Source: Scenedesmus sp. ARA3
Taxonomy: Eukaryota; Chlorophyta; Chlorophyceae; Sphaeropleales; Scenedesmaceae
Assembly (NCBI GenBank): GCA_004335835.1
Contig: RWJK01001497.1
Location: forward strand, 1 to 51,706
Direction: 5' to 3'
DNA length: 51,706 bases
In this document: piece after piece, positions 11,840 to 21,648 of the stretch
Position numbering within the stretch: the stretch's first letter is position 1
Layout of the letters: every line of letters begins with the position of its first letter
The notes under the pieces: model-generated
What the model was told of the DNA's origin: nothing
The model's database searches: none
Seen by the model: only the letters and a program-made list of their open reading frames with translations
Position numbers and translations under genes: made by a program

Positions 11840-13314
11840 GCAGTGCCTGGTGAAGGGCAGCAGGCTGACAACATGCAGAAGTAAGGAACCAGCAGTGTCC
11901 CGGCTCAACCCAGGTCTGCCGACCGCTGCTGCAAGCGCTGCTGTCAAGACCCTAACGGTTGCCTGGTCCCTGGATGCACCATAGGACAATGCCCATCGGG
12001 CATGTGCACAGGCGTGTGATGCCTCATCTCCCAGCTTCCACCCCTGCCTAACATGCACAATGCGCACTGCAAGATTATGTTGCATGTCACACGGCAACTG
12101 TCATGACATGTATCATTATGCGCACATACACACACCACGCACCTGTGTATGTTGGCCTTGAGCACCCACTTGGCATCGTCAGGGGATCCGCTGGCCAGCA
12201 GGTGGCTGCGCCACAGCCAGTACTGCTGCGGCAGCAGGTAGCTGCGCGGGATGTAGCCAAACGCAGCCTCGCCGTACGCCTGCAGCATGCACAACAAGGT
12301 CAAAAGCGTGTTGTAGGCGCTGCCGTCGCTGCTGTTGCTGCAAGGGCGTGTTCGTTGACAGCAAAACGCTGCTGCAGGATCAGGCAGCAGAACAGTTTAC
12401 AGGAAGGGGCCGCGACTGCTCCCAGCAGAACACCAGAAGCTGCATCAGTACATGGGGAGTAAAGGCGTTCCTGTCTGCTCCTGCTGCTGCTGCTGCTGCT
12501 GCCATGTGATATATCCCGACACGCACCTGCTGCCAGGTCTGCAGGAAGTTCCGCTTGAGTGACATGGCTTGCACGCCAGGGATGCAGTTCACCATCTGCC
12601 CCGGCTTCATGCTTTCATAAGCCTTGTGGCAGGCCGACCGGATCGTCCAGTACACACCCCATTTTTCTGGCACGTAGTATCCTCGAATAGACATGAAGGC
12701 TCCACTGGACTCTCCAGATATTTCTAGGCGGCCCTGGGATGCTGCAGGCAGATGAGGGCATGGACAGACCGCATGCAGGTGAGATGCGATGAGAAGAGGA
12801 TGGGTGATAATGATGCGCGGCACAGCAGAGTGACTATGACAGTGTATGCTGAGTGAAGCATCCCTCCACAAGCTGCTGCTGCTGCTGCTGCTGCAAGGCA
12901 GTGTGGTGACGGTTTGGGCTGCTTTTGGGTGATGTCAATGTGGCTGGAGGCTTGTGCGCGATATGCGGTCTGGCATCAAAGCTGCCGCTGCTAGAGTTGG
13001 AGTCAAGAAATGTGGATATGATACCTGCTGACACAGCTGCTGCTGCCGATGCCTCTGGACAAACAGGCAAAGGATATACCAGGCATGCCAGGCCTCTTTA
13101 ACTGCTTACCTGTTATGTATGCTCGCAGTATCTCTGTGTCTCCCTCAAGGAAGTATCCCTCATCAATAAAGAAGCGAACGGCGTTCCTGGTGGAGTTGTG
13201 CTGAGCTGTGTCCGTATGTGCTGCAGCTTTGGCTGCTGCTGCTGCTGCTGCTGCCAGCGACCCCAGCAGCACAAGCCACAGCAGCCATGCCGCTAGAGAG
13301 ACGCGTAATGCCAT
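9668..13314 (-). CDS. TTL-family protein (tubulin ligase-like) with signal peptide, 886 aa
   Basis: Exons: 13314-13110, 13054-13025 (30-nt microexon), 12741-12527, 12279-12143 and 11741-9668; all phases agree. The TTL (ATP-grasp) domain spans roughly residues 180-435. It has W-V-L-K, RGKG at 196-199, then QQYLEPQMVIAGR, LRLWLLVTTVTPLRAYLFR, and FGLDFVLD to LLEVNAIPS (Glu 426, Asn 428), matching the nucleotide- and metal-binding blocks of tubulin tyrosine ligase and polyglutamylase enzymes. The family ligates amino acids to protein carboxyls. I chose ATG 13314 because MALRVSLAAWLLWLVLLGS is a clean signal peptide or anchor; an in-frame ATG at 13365 would add 17 residues. That implies an ER or secretory protein rather than a cytosolic tubulin enzyme. 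The last roughly 450 residues are Gln/Ala/Ser-rich. No duplicated exon edges were found here. Confidence 0.88.
11757..11840 (-). repeat. Sense (CTG)n/(CCG CTG) run before the TTL exon 5 acceptor
   Basis: About 80 bp of plus-strand CAG and CGG triplets (CTG on the sense strand) end about 15 bases before the acceptor at 11742. Confidence 0.9.
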
Positions 13315-13638
13315 TCTCTGTAGCTCCAGAGCGATCTTTTGCACATAGGCGTCTGCAGCTGCCACCTTTGCCTAAGCCAAACGAGGGCTGCTGCTGCTGC
13401 TGCTGCTATAGCTCTGCTTGCATACACATCGCAGACGGTGAAAGTTCGCGGTGTGTAGACTGAATGTAGTGACACGGCCACCATGCGGCGTGCACAGTTT
13501 CCATCAGACTCACAAAGCGAGCATGGCACACGCCAACTTGTGAGTTCCCGAGACATGTTCACGAGGCTACGGTTCATTTTCCGTTCCTTTGTTGTTGATA
13601 AGTTGTTCGAACCCTCTCTGCAGCGATCATGCCGCTGG

Positions 13639-13676
13639 TGTCACCCGCTTCGAAACCCTGCTTTCAAAAGTCACCA
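13639..13676. promoter_or_regulatory. Shared upstream motif, copy 1
   Basis: The core GTGTCACCCGC-nn-CGAAACCC followed by TGCTTTC, then GTCACC, lies about 325 bp upstream of the TTL start. The same core occurs at 22239-22277, about 590 bp upstream of the F-box/LRR start, in the same orientation relative to a minus-strand gene. A regulatory role is inferred. Confidence 0.35.
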
Positions 13677-13869
13677 GCACACACTTCAGAATGCTTGGAG
13701 CAGTGGCGCAGCGAACGACTGCTCGTACACGTCTGCAATGGCTCCATCAGCTAAAAGGCATGCTTGCTAATCAGGCATTCAAACAAAAAAGAGCACAGCC
13801 TGGGCTGCAGCTCAACACAACACATACAACTTGGCACTTTGTCTCAGTTGGATGTGTCCTGCATGATTG

Positions 13870-13874
13870 TTACA
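13870..13874 (-). terminator. Polyadenylation signal TTACA (F-box/LRR gene)
   Basis: The TGTAA complement lies about 550 bp after the stop at 14425, past the duplicated tail array. Confidence 0.45.
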
Positions 13875-13980
13875 TCCGACATGTATAGAAGCATGCAGGT
13901 CATTCATTGCAGGTTAATCATTGCATGCGGATGCAGCTGGCCACTTCTGCCTAACCCTCATCAAGAGCGTGCACGTCATC

Positions 13981-14460
13981 TCATTGCAGCATGCAGCAGC
14001 CGCCGTCCTCATCCTCAACTGCCAGAAGGCGTGTCGCCTCACTGAATGCAGCCGCCGCCTTCTTCACTTCAACTGCAAAAAGGCTTGTTGTGTCATTGGT
14101 TGCAGCAGCCGCCTTCCTCCACCTCGACTGCAAGAGGGCTCTACTTTTAATCAGAAGGCTTGTTCTCTCACTGGCCTCCATGAATGCAGCATCCCCCCTC
14201 CTCGTCCTCGTCATCGTCAATCATCTCGGCGCGTCATCTCACTGCAGCTTGCAGCAGGCCCCTCACGCATCCTCGTCATTGGGACATGACTTCTCACTGG
14301 TTGCAGCAGCCTCCTATCTCATCATCGTCAAACAGCGCAGCATAATCCGATTGCAGCTTGCAGCAGCCGCCTTCCTCCACCTCGACTGCGAGAGGGCTCA
14401 GTCCTTTTCAGAAGGCTTGTTCTCTCACTGGATGCAGCATTCGCCGTCCTCGTCATCTTC
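13981..14460 (-). repeat. Degenerate array of copies of the F-box/LRR C-terminal tail
   Basis: Downstream of the true stop (14427-14425) are five or six diverged copies of the same tail. Each has an acidic run then Gly-Cys-Cys-x-x-Gln or Cys-Cys-Asn-Gln, mostly with a stop right after. The last ends GGCCMLQ-stop near 13988. Several are preceded by GCAG, a possible acceptor. Unit length varies from about 60 to 125 bp. Confidence 0.8.
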
Positions 14461-17400
14461 ATCATCAAACGGCGCGTCATCTCCGTCGCTGCCAACCTCC
14501 TCATCCCACCAAAAGTCCAAAGGAGCGCTCGCCAGGCCCACCTGCAGCATCATGCATGCACAGATGCAGCACAGTTGCATACGCAAAGCAGGTCAAGGTG
14601 ATTTTCACCACAGTAGACAAGCATGATTGGTCTGGTGTTACGTTGACAGTAGACTCGCCGCTGTCACAACTCTCGATTGCCACGCTAGTGCACATCTTGT
14701 CACAATGTGTCGACATGCCGTCCAACTAGCCAGGGCTTTGCAGGTGCTTGCAAGTTCACAGGCGCCCCGTGCCTCGTTCAAGCACCCGCACACGACACGG
14801 CTTTCTACAACTTGGTTGTTGGGTTGACTCTCGTTTGACCAGGTTTGACCGGGTGTTGCTCACCTTTGGCTCCTCCTGAGGCTGTAGGGCAGCTCCTGCA
14901 GGCTGGCACAGTCCTGGGTGCTGTGGCACAGCTGCCGCCAGCTATGTCATTTGTTCACATATGTTTGACCAGGTTTGACCGGGGTGTTGCTCACCTTTGG
15001 CTTCCTCCTCAGGCTGTAGGGCAGCTCCTGCAGGCTGGCACAGCCCTGGGTGCTGTGGCACAGCTGCCGCCAGCTTTGTTCACATATGTTTGACCAGGTT
15101 TGACCGGGGTGGTGCTCACCTTTGGCTTCCTCCTCAGGCTGTAGGGCAGCTCCTGCAAGCTGTCACAGCCCTGGGTGCTGTGCCACAGCTGCCGCAGCTA
15201 TGTCATTTGTTTACATATGTTTGACCAGGTTTGACCATGTAGCTGCTCACCTTTGGCTTCCTCCTCAGGCCGTAGGGCACGTTCTGCAGGCTGACACAGC
15301 CCTGGGTGCTGCTGCACAGCTGCCGCAGCTATGTCATTTGTTTACATATGCTTGACCAGGTTTGACCATGTGGCTGCTCACCTTTGGCTTCCTCCTCAGG
15401 CTGTAGGGCACGTTCTGCAGGCTGTCACAATCCTGGATGGTGGCTTGCTTCAGGGAGGGCATCGCCTCGAGACCGGCCGGCAACGCTGCCAGCGCCTTGC
15501 AGCTGCGCAGCAGCAGCCAACAAACACGAACAAAAATCTCTACAGTAACAGACAGCATTGACGCTCAGGCACAAGGCAGCATGCTTCAGGGAGGGCATCG
15601 CCTCTAGCCCAGCCGGCAGCGCTGCCAGCGCCTTGCAGCTGCACAGCAGCACCCAACAAGTCAAAAGGAGTGATACAGTAAGAGACAGCATTGATGCTCA
15701 AGTCCAAGGCAGCATGCTTTTGCAAGGGCGGCGCCTTGATGCACACCCACTTCTGCAGCAGCAGCTGCCACAGCGCCTCGCATCCCACCAGGCACTTCGG
15801 CAGCTCCTCCAGTGCCTCACAACCATCGCCAACCCGGCAATCCAACAAGCAACCAGCACAGCACCACACACATGTATCAATGCACCTGCTGCAGCTGCGT
15901 GCAGCCCGCAACACTTTGCGGAACTGCCTGCCTCACAGACTGCACAATGATGACAAACACTGCAAGCCCACCCACCTCTGCAGCACCAGCTGCCGCAGCT
16001 GCATGCACTTCACCTGGCTCTTCGGCAGCTCCTGCAGCACCCCACACTCTGTTACTTCCAGGTAGCGCAGCTGGTGCAGGCTGCCCATGCCTGGCGGCAG
16101 CGCACAATGCTCGGCAACCAGCCACCAGCACAGCACCACACACATCACGTATCCATGCACCTGCCGCAGCTGCGTGCAGCCCGCCACACTTCACAGAACG
16201 GCCTGCCACACAGACTGCACAATCATGACAAACATCGCAAGCCCACCCACCTCTGCAGTACCAGCTGCCGCAGCTGCATGCACCCACCCAGGCACCCCGG
16301 CAGCTCCGCCAGCAGCTCACAGCCACCAACACGGCATCCAGCCACCAGCACGCACATATGTATCCGCAGCGCTGTGCAAAATGGCCTGCCACACTGCCAG
16401 TCTTGACAACCATGACAAATCTGGCAAGCCACACCGCCCACCTCTGTAGTACCAGCTGCCGCAGCTGTGTGCACCCCACCAGGCACCCCGGCAGCTCCGC
16501 CAGCAGCTCACAGCCATCCACTTCCAGGTAGCGCAGCTGCTGCAGGCTGGCCATGCCTGGCGGCAGCGCAGCCAGCTTTGTGAGGCGCATCAGCTGCAGC
16601 TTGCGCAAGCTGCCGCCCAATGCTTGCCTCACATTGGCTGGCAGGGAGGCGAGGCTCCAGCAGGAATCCATGCACAGCTCCTGTGGAGGGCAAAGATAAC
16701 AGAGATAACAGTGGAAGGCACAAGTTGAAGTGCAGTCAAAGCACACACGGGCGCTCCTGTGCCGTTGCCCACGCACTGAAAAAAACATTAGAATTGCTTG
16801 CCAACAACTGTGCAGCTGGGTTTGACATAGCTCCCTTTCTGTTGCATGCACTGCATGGATCTTGTCACTGCAGTGAGCTGCAGGGTATGCATCTCTAGGA
16901 CATTGCTTGTCAATGCTTGTGCACACTCCTGTCGTCACCCGGTCAATGTTTGGGAGCTGCCAGGCAGCATCCTTGCTCTGCAGTACCACACACACCTAAA
17001 CCCCACCTGGAGGTTGGGCAGCTCCAAGGCATCTGGATTCCAAGGCGTTTGGATTGCAAGGCATCTGGATTTCAAGGCATCTAAGTTCCAAGGCAATTGG
17101 ATTCCAAGGCATCTGGATTCCAAGGCATATGGATTCTCCTTCAGCTCGTACAGCTTGTGCGGCCGCAGCTGCAAGGTTCAAAAGCAAAAGGCTTGCATCA
17201 CCAAACACCCACCTGGAGGTTTGGCAGCTCCAGCATGTCTGCATTCTCCTTCACCTCGTATGCCTTGTGCGGCCGCAGCTGCAAGCATTGAAAGCCAAAG
17301 GCTTGCATCACCACCCACCCACCTGCAGGTTTGGCAGCTCAAGTGTGTCTGGAATCTCCTTCAGCTCGTATGCCTTTGCAGCCGCAGCTGCAAACAATCA

Positions 17401-19607
17401 AAGCAGATCTGCTTCTACTTCTAGAAGGCTTGCATCACCACCACCCACCTGCAGGTTTGGCAGCTCCAGTATGTCTGGAATCTCCTTCAACGCATACACC
17501 TTGTGCAGCCGCAGCTGCACCAGCAGCGGCTGCCGCCACAGCTGCCCAGGCAGCGGCTCGTGGCTCTCTTCAATGCAGATGTGTGTGAAGGAGTTGCTGG
17601 CAGACAGTGCTGGGGGAAGCCTGTAGCGGCTGGTGCTGAGCACTTGCAGGGAGGTCAGCTCACTGAGACCGGCTGGGAGGCGGCAGCCATAAGACGTGCT
17701 GCGAAAGCACAGCAGCAGGCAGATGACAGACGTCAGCCAGCTTGATATGAGTATGAGCAAGAGTAACATCATGAACAACATTCAATGAGGTGGGAGGGTT
17801 GCGGCAGCGGCTCGTGGCTCTCCTCGATGCAGATGTGTGTGAAGCGGCTGCTGGCAGGCAGTGCTGCAGGAAGCCTGTAGCGGCTGGTGCTGAGCACTTG
17901 CAGGGAGGTCAGCTCACTGAGACCGGCCGGGAGGCGGCAGCCGCAAGATGTGCTGCAAAAGCACAGCAGCAGGCAGATGGCGAGACAAGTCTGAGTAGCC
18001 GTCCAGCTTGTGGCTTACTGCAAAAGCCTGATTTTGAGCAACATGCAAAGCAATGGGTGGGTTGCGGCAGCGGCTTGTGGCCCTCTTCGATGCAGATGTG
18101 TGTGAAGCGGCTGCTGGCAGGCAGTGCTGCAGGAAGCCTGTAGCAGCTGGTGTTGAGCACTTGCAGGGAGGTCAACTCGCTGAGACCGGCCGGGAGGCGG
18201 CAGCCGTAAGATGTGCTGCAGAAGCACAACAGCAGGCAGATGACAGCACTAATTTGAGCAGCCAGCCAGCTTGATGTGAGCAGCAGTCAAACCATGAGCA
18301 ACATTCAATGAGGTGGGAGGGTTGCGGCAGCGGCTCGTGGCTCTCCTCGATGCAGATGTGTGCGAAGCGGCTGCTGGCAGGCAGTGCTGGGGGAAGCCTG
18401 AAGCGGCTGGTGCTGAGCACTTGCAGGGAGGTCAGCTCGCTGAGGCCGGCCGGGAGGCGGCAGCCGTACGATGTGCTGCAAAAGAACAACAGCAGAAAGA
18501 TGACGTGGCGAGGAGGAGGGAGCTTTATCTTTTTTCTTGTTTTCTTGCGAGCAAGCTTTATGATGGGGTTTGGTGATTCCACCGCAGCACATCCACAGTA
18601 TGTGTAGCTTGCATCAGGTGCGTAAGCTCCCTGCTCTGGATTCGGTAAAGGTTGCTGTCCACACACACCTAAGGTGGTTTGGGAGTGGCTCCCTTCTCTG
18701 GGATCACCTCTTGCTAGAAAAGCGTGTAATTGATCGATTGCTGTCCACAGGAGTTCACATGTTGACTGTAGCATGCCATTGCCGGCCAGCACTTGCAGGA
18801 AAGTCAGCTGGCTAAGACCGGCGGGGATGCGGCGACCGTAGGACGTGCTGCAAAGGCGACACACCAGCTGATCCAATTCAAGTATCAGCAGGCACGCTGC
18901 CATGCAACGCCTGTGCTCCATCATTCTATCACCAGTACGAGTCGCACCAATACGAGTCAAAGCCAGGGCGGCTGCACGATCTGCAGTGCAGCACGCAGTC
19001 AAAAGCTCAGCACTGCACCAGGCGCAGCCACAGGGAAACACCTTTTCACCATTCAAATCTTGTTCAAACTTAAAAAAAGCTCACCTGCACGCCCTGAACT
19101 CTAAGAGTGTCAAGCTCTGCAGCCCCGACAGCTCCTGCTCAGGCAGCGAATAAAACAGGCTCTGGCAGCTTGCCACCAAAAGGTGCGGCAGCTTGCTCAG
19201 CTGTGTGATGCTCTGGGGCAGCTGCTGCAGCTCGCTGCAGTGGGCTGTTACACATGCGGCAAAGCAGTGGACAGGCGCAAGCCCAATACTGCCCCAAGAG
19301 CAGCCACAGACGATCAAAAAACCTTGAAAACCGAATTTCAGTGATACTCACCTGCATGCCCTGAACTCCAGCAGTGTCAGGCTCTGCAGCCCAGCCAGCC
19401 CCTGCTCAGGTAGCGGGTGAAACATGCTCTGGCACGCTGTGACTGACAGGTGCCGCAGCTTGCTCAGCTGTGTGATGCTCTGGGGCAGCTGTGTCAGCTC
19501 GCTGCAGTTGACAATGCTGAGCATGGTCAGGCGTGACAGCTGCCCGAGGAACTCTGGCAGGCTGCAGAGCCTGTCAGTGTAGATGCCGTCATAGTCGCCG
19601 CTGATCT

Positions 19608-19638
<31 letters not shown>

Positions 19639-19868
19639 CAGCAGCAGTGGCAGCAGCAGCAGGAGCAGGAGAGTTGAGCGCCATGTTATTTGGCAGGCTG
19701 CAGAGCCTGTCAGTGTAGATGCCGTTGTAGTCGCCACTGATCTGCAGCAGCAGCAGCAGCAGCAGCGGCGGCAGCAGCAGCAGCGGCAGCAGCAGCAGCA
19801 GAAGTGTCAGAATACCTGCAGGCAGGAAAGCCTGTCAGTGTGGATGCCGTCATAGTTGCCACTGATCT

Positions 19869-19899
<31 letters not shown>

Positions 19900-21648
19900 C
19901 AGGGTGGACTCTTGGAGTGTACGAGCATTATTGAAAGCGGATGACCTTGTAGGTGATGCTAATCTGCAGAATCTGCAGCAGTGCAAGGGAGTGCGTCATG
20001 AGGCCAAAGGAAACCAAGGCACGCCAGCAGTGCACAAAAGGGTACACAGCAAAACCCTGCCCCTAGCACGGCCCACAAAACCCCACCTGCAGCTCCTGCA
20101 GCTGCTGCAGCTTCCCCAGGGACGCCGGCAGCCTTGTCAGGTTCATGTTACGCTGGATCTTCAAACTCAGCAGCGCCGAAAGCGCTGACATCTCGTCCGG
20201 CAGGCGTGTTAGACCCGCACAGTCGGCGATGGTCAGGTGCTGCAAGCTGGTTAGGCCCAGCCAGCTCTGTGGGGGTATAGCTTCCAGAGCTCGGCACTTT
20301 ATGGTGAGTGAGGAGAGGGCTGGGCAGCTGCCGAGGCCCAGCAGCAGCAGCTCGCTGCCAATGGTGCTGCGCTGCACTGCCTGCATCACAGATAACATGA
20401 TGGCAGGTGATCAGAACACACAGTTTGCAGGCAACGCGGAACAGCACGCTAAGGCGCAAGCTGCTGAGGCCCAGCAGGCTCTGTGGGGGTAAGGCTTCCA
20501 GGGCTCTGCACTTTATGGTGAGTGAGGGAGAAGGCCGGGCAGCCTGACAGGCCCAGCAGCAGCAGCTCGCTGCCGACTGTGCTGCGCTGCACTGCCTGCA
20601 TCACAGATCACATGATGGCAGGTGATCAGAACACACAATTTGCAGGCAACGCGGAACAGCACGCAAAGGCGCAAGCTGCTGAGGCCCAGCAGGCTCTGTG
20701 GGGTATGGCTTCAAGCGCTCGGCACTTTCTGGAGAGTGAGGAGAGGGCTGGGCAGCCTGAGAGGCCCAGCAGCAGCAGCTCGCTGCCGACTGTGCTGCGC
20801 TGCACCGCCTGCACCGCAGGCAACAGGCAGGGATTGGCAGGAGGTCAGAATGCACTGTTTGCAGACAAGGTGGAACAGCACACAAAGGCACACAGAGGGC
20901 TCTGCACTTTATGGTGAGTGAGGAGAGGGCTGGGCAGCCCCCGAGGCCCAGCAGCAGCAGCTCGCTGCTGATGGTGCTGCGCTGCACAGCCTGCAGCAAA
21001 GACATTGGCTGTTGCTTTGTTGTTAGTGACTTGTTAGTGACGTGTTAGTGACAGTGTGTACTTTGAGCCTTTATGTCAGTGGGCTGGGAGGGCAGGAACA
21101 AGAGCAGGAAACGACACATGCAGCAAAAGAGTCTGGCGTGCATTGCAGCATGTGCGTTGCCCTGCAACGTCTGCGCTTTAATTGCAGCAGTGTGAGCGCA
21201 GCTGAGGCCCTTTTTGAAAGCATGCGGGAGGTGTGTTGGGTGCAAGCCAAGGTCATGCGGCTGGTTTACTGCGCTAGCCCCTTGAATGCAACTCATTGCA
21301 ATGCACTGTACGTCCTGCTTGTATCAATGCCAAAGCATCAGCAACACTGCTGCTCACATGCCGCACCATCATCCCTACCTTTTTGCTGGACAGGTTGAAC
21401 GCAAAGCTCATGACCCTGTTCCTGTTGGCCTTGATCCAGTTTAACGTCGACACATTTATCGTATCGTACTTGCGCAGAGCGGGGTAGGGCGTTTTCAGTG
21501 CCCTCCATGCTTTGCACACCATGTCTGCTGCTGCGACATCCCTGTTAGCGTCCAGCCTGCCGAGCACCTGCTGCATGATGTCAGCATTCTGGTGCCACCG
21601 GTTGCTGTTTTCTCTTCTGAAGTATCTGGTAAGCGTGTTCTGCTTCAT
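14425..21648 (-). CDS. F-box/leucine-rich-repeat protein with CaaX-like C-terminus, about 514 aa
   Basis: The minimal phase-coherent model is 21648-21379, 20380-20087, 19605-19352, 17698-17449, 16680-16442, 15502-15382 and 14541-14425 (515 codons). Exon 1 carries an F-box-like motif at about residues 22-60 (DIMQQVLGRLDANRDVAAAD, then MVCKAWRAL). Exons 2-6 encode plant-type LRRs (L..L.I..C..L..LP pattern, such as LQHLTIADCAGLTRLP). F-box/LRR proteins usually recruit substrates to SCF ubiquitin ligases; the substrate is unknown. The tail is acidic and ends GECCIQ, fitting a CaaX prenylation box with X=Gln, so membrane anchoring is possible. Two extra intact exons (17278-17213, 17168-17007) between exons 4 and 5 are in phase and would add 22 and 54 residues if used. 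An in-frame ATG at 21702 would add 18 residues. The 1.6 kb intron 3 is filled with exon-edge copies. Confidence 0.82.
14834..15440 (-). repeat. Five-copy array of exon 6 end plus donor
   Basis: Boundaries fall at 15382 (live), 15251, 15120, 14995 and 14864, giving periods of 131, 131, 125 and 131. Each unit holds the coding end SLRRKPK (one spare reads with minor changes), a GTGAGC donor and a GGTCAAACCTGGTCAAAC block. The spares lie downstream in the intron. Confidence 0.92.
15480..15660 (-). repeat. Two-copy duplication of exon 6 start
   Basis: The live acceptor boundary is 15502. The spare copy has its boundary at 15638, 136 bp upstream in the intron, and repeats the coding block LAALPAGLEAMPSLK. 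Confidence 0.88.
15740..16560 (-). repeat. Four-copy array of exon 5 end plus donor (LRR)
   Basis: Boundaries fall at 16442 (live), 16252, 15976 and about 15747. The copies encode the LRR block ELLAELPGCL..C.QLRQLVLQ with increasing decay. The spares lie downstream in the 940-bp intron. Confidence 0.85.
17000..17460 (-). repeat. Tandem complete-exon duplicates of an LRR segment
   Basis: Downstream of exon 4 (end 17449) are three copies with both splice sites. They are 17387-17323 (65 nt, one base lost, out of frame), 17278-17213 (66 nt, phase 0-0) and 17168-17007 (162 nt, phase 0-0, expanded by a 16-bp minisatellite). All end in LELPNLQ before the donor. The 65-nt copy must be skipped; the other two could be included, adding one LRR-like unit each. 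Confidence 0.85.
17028..17139 (-). repeat. 16-bp minisatellite inside an LRR exon copy
   Basis: Seven 16-bp units (consensus on minus TTGGAATCCAGATGCC) lie between the KENP and LELPNLQ codons. Because 16 is not a multiple of 3, three units cycle all frames and encode a 16-residue period (ALESRCLGIQLPWNLD, then ALKSRCLAIQTPWNPD). The six extra units are 96 bp, so the frame is kept and there is no stop. Confidence 0.9.
17590..18860 (-). repeat. Five-copy array of exon 4 start
   Basis: Acceptor boundaries fall at 17698 (live), 17952, 18215, 18475 and 18847, giving periods of 254, 263, 260 and 372. Each repeats the block TSYGCRLPAGLSELTSLQVL (the last reads TSYGRRIPAGLSQ) and most also repeat the HICIEE segment. 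The spares lie upstream in the intron. Confidence 0.9.
19084..19470 (-). repeat. Two-copy duplication of exon 3 end
   Basis: The live boundary is 19352. The spare is at 19085, 267 bp downstream in the intron, and repeats about 160 bp including LPQSITQLSKL and GLQSLTLLEFRAC with an intact donor. Confidence 0.88.
19560..19890 (-). repeat. Three-copy array of exon 3 start with CTG runs
   Basis: Acceptor boundaries fall at 19605 (live), 19741 and 19866, giving periods of 136 and 125. Each copy is preceded on the sense strand by a CTG run and starts ISG-[DN]-Y. The spares lie upstream in the intron. Confidence 0.9.
20290..21010 (-). repeat. Four-copy array of exon 2 start
   Basis: Acceptor boundaries fall at 20380 (live), 20595, 20808 and 20990, giving periods of 215, 213 and 182. 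Each encodes AVQRST..SELLLLGL..CPALSSL with minor changes. The spares lie upstream in intron 1. Confidence 0.9.

Larger units (their letters stand above)
13315..13980. other. 5' flank of the TTL gene and 3' flank of the F-box/LRR gene
   Basis: No coding exon is supported. Sense CAG triplets at 13389-13406 lie in the probable TTL 5' UTR. It contains a motif shared with the intergenic region near 22240 and a TTACA poly(A) signal. Confidence 0.55.

Noticed and set aside
13600..13660. tRNA-like B-box (GTTCGAACCC) upstream of the TTL gene
   Set aside because: No cloverleaf, A-box or acceptor stem could be assembled around it.
14834..21010. Several separate LRR genes instead of one
   Set aside because: The extra LRR blocks are tandem copies of exon edges lying in introns. 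One phase-coherent chain with a single F-box and a single stop explains the locus.
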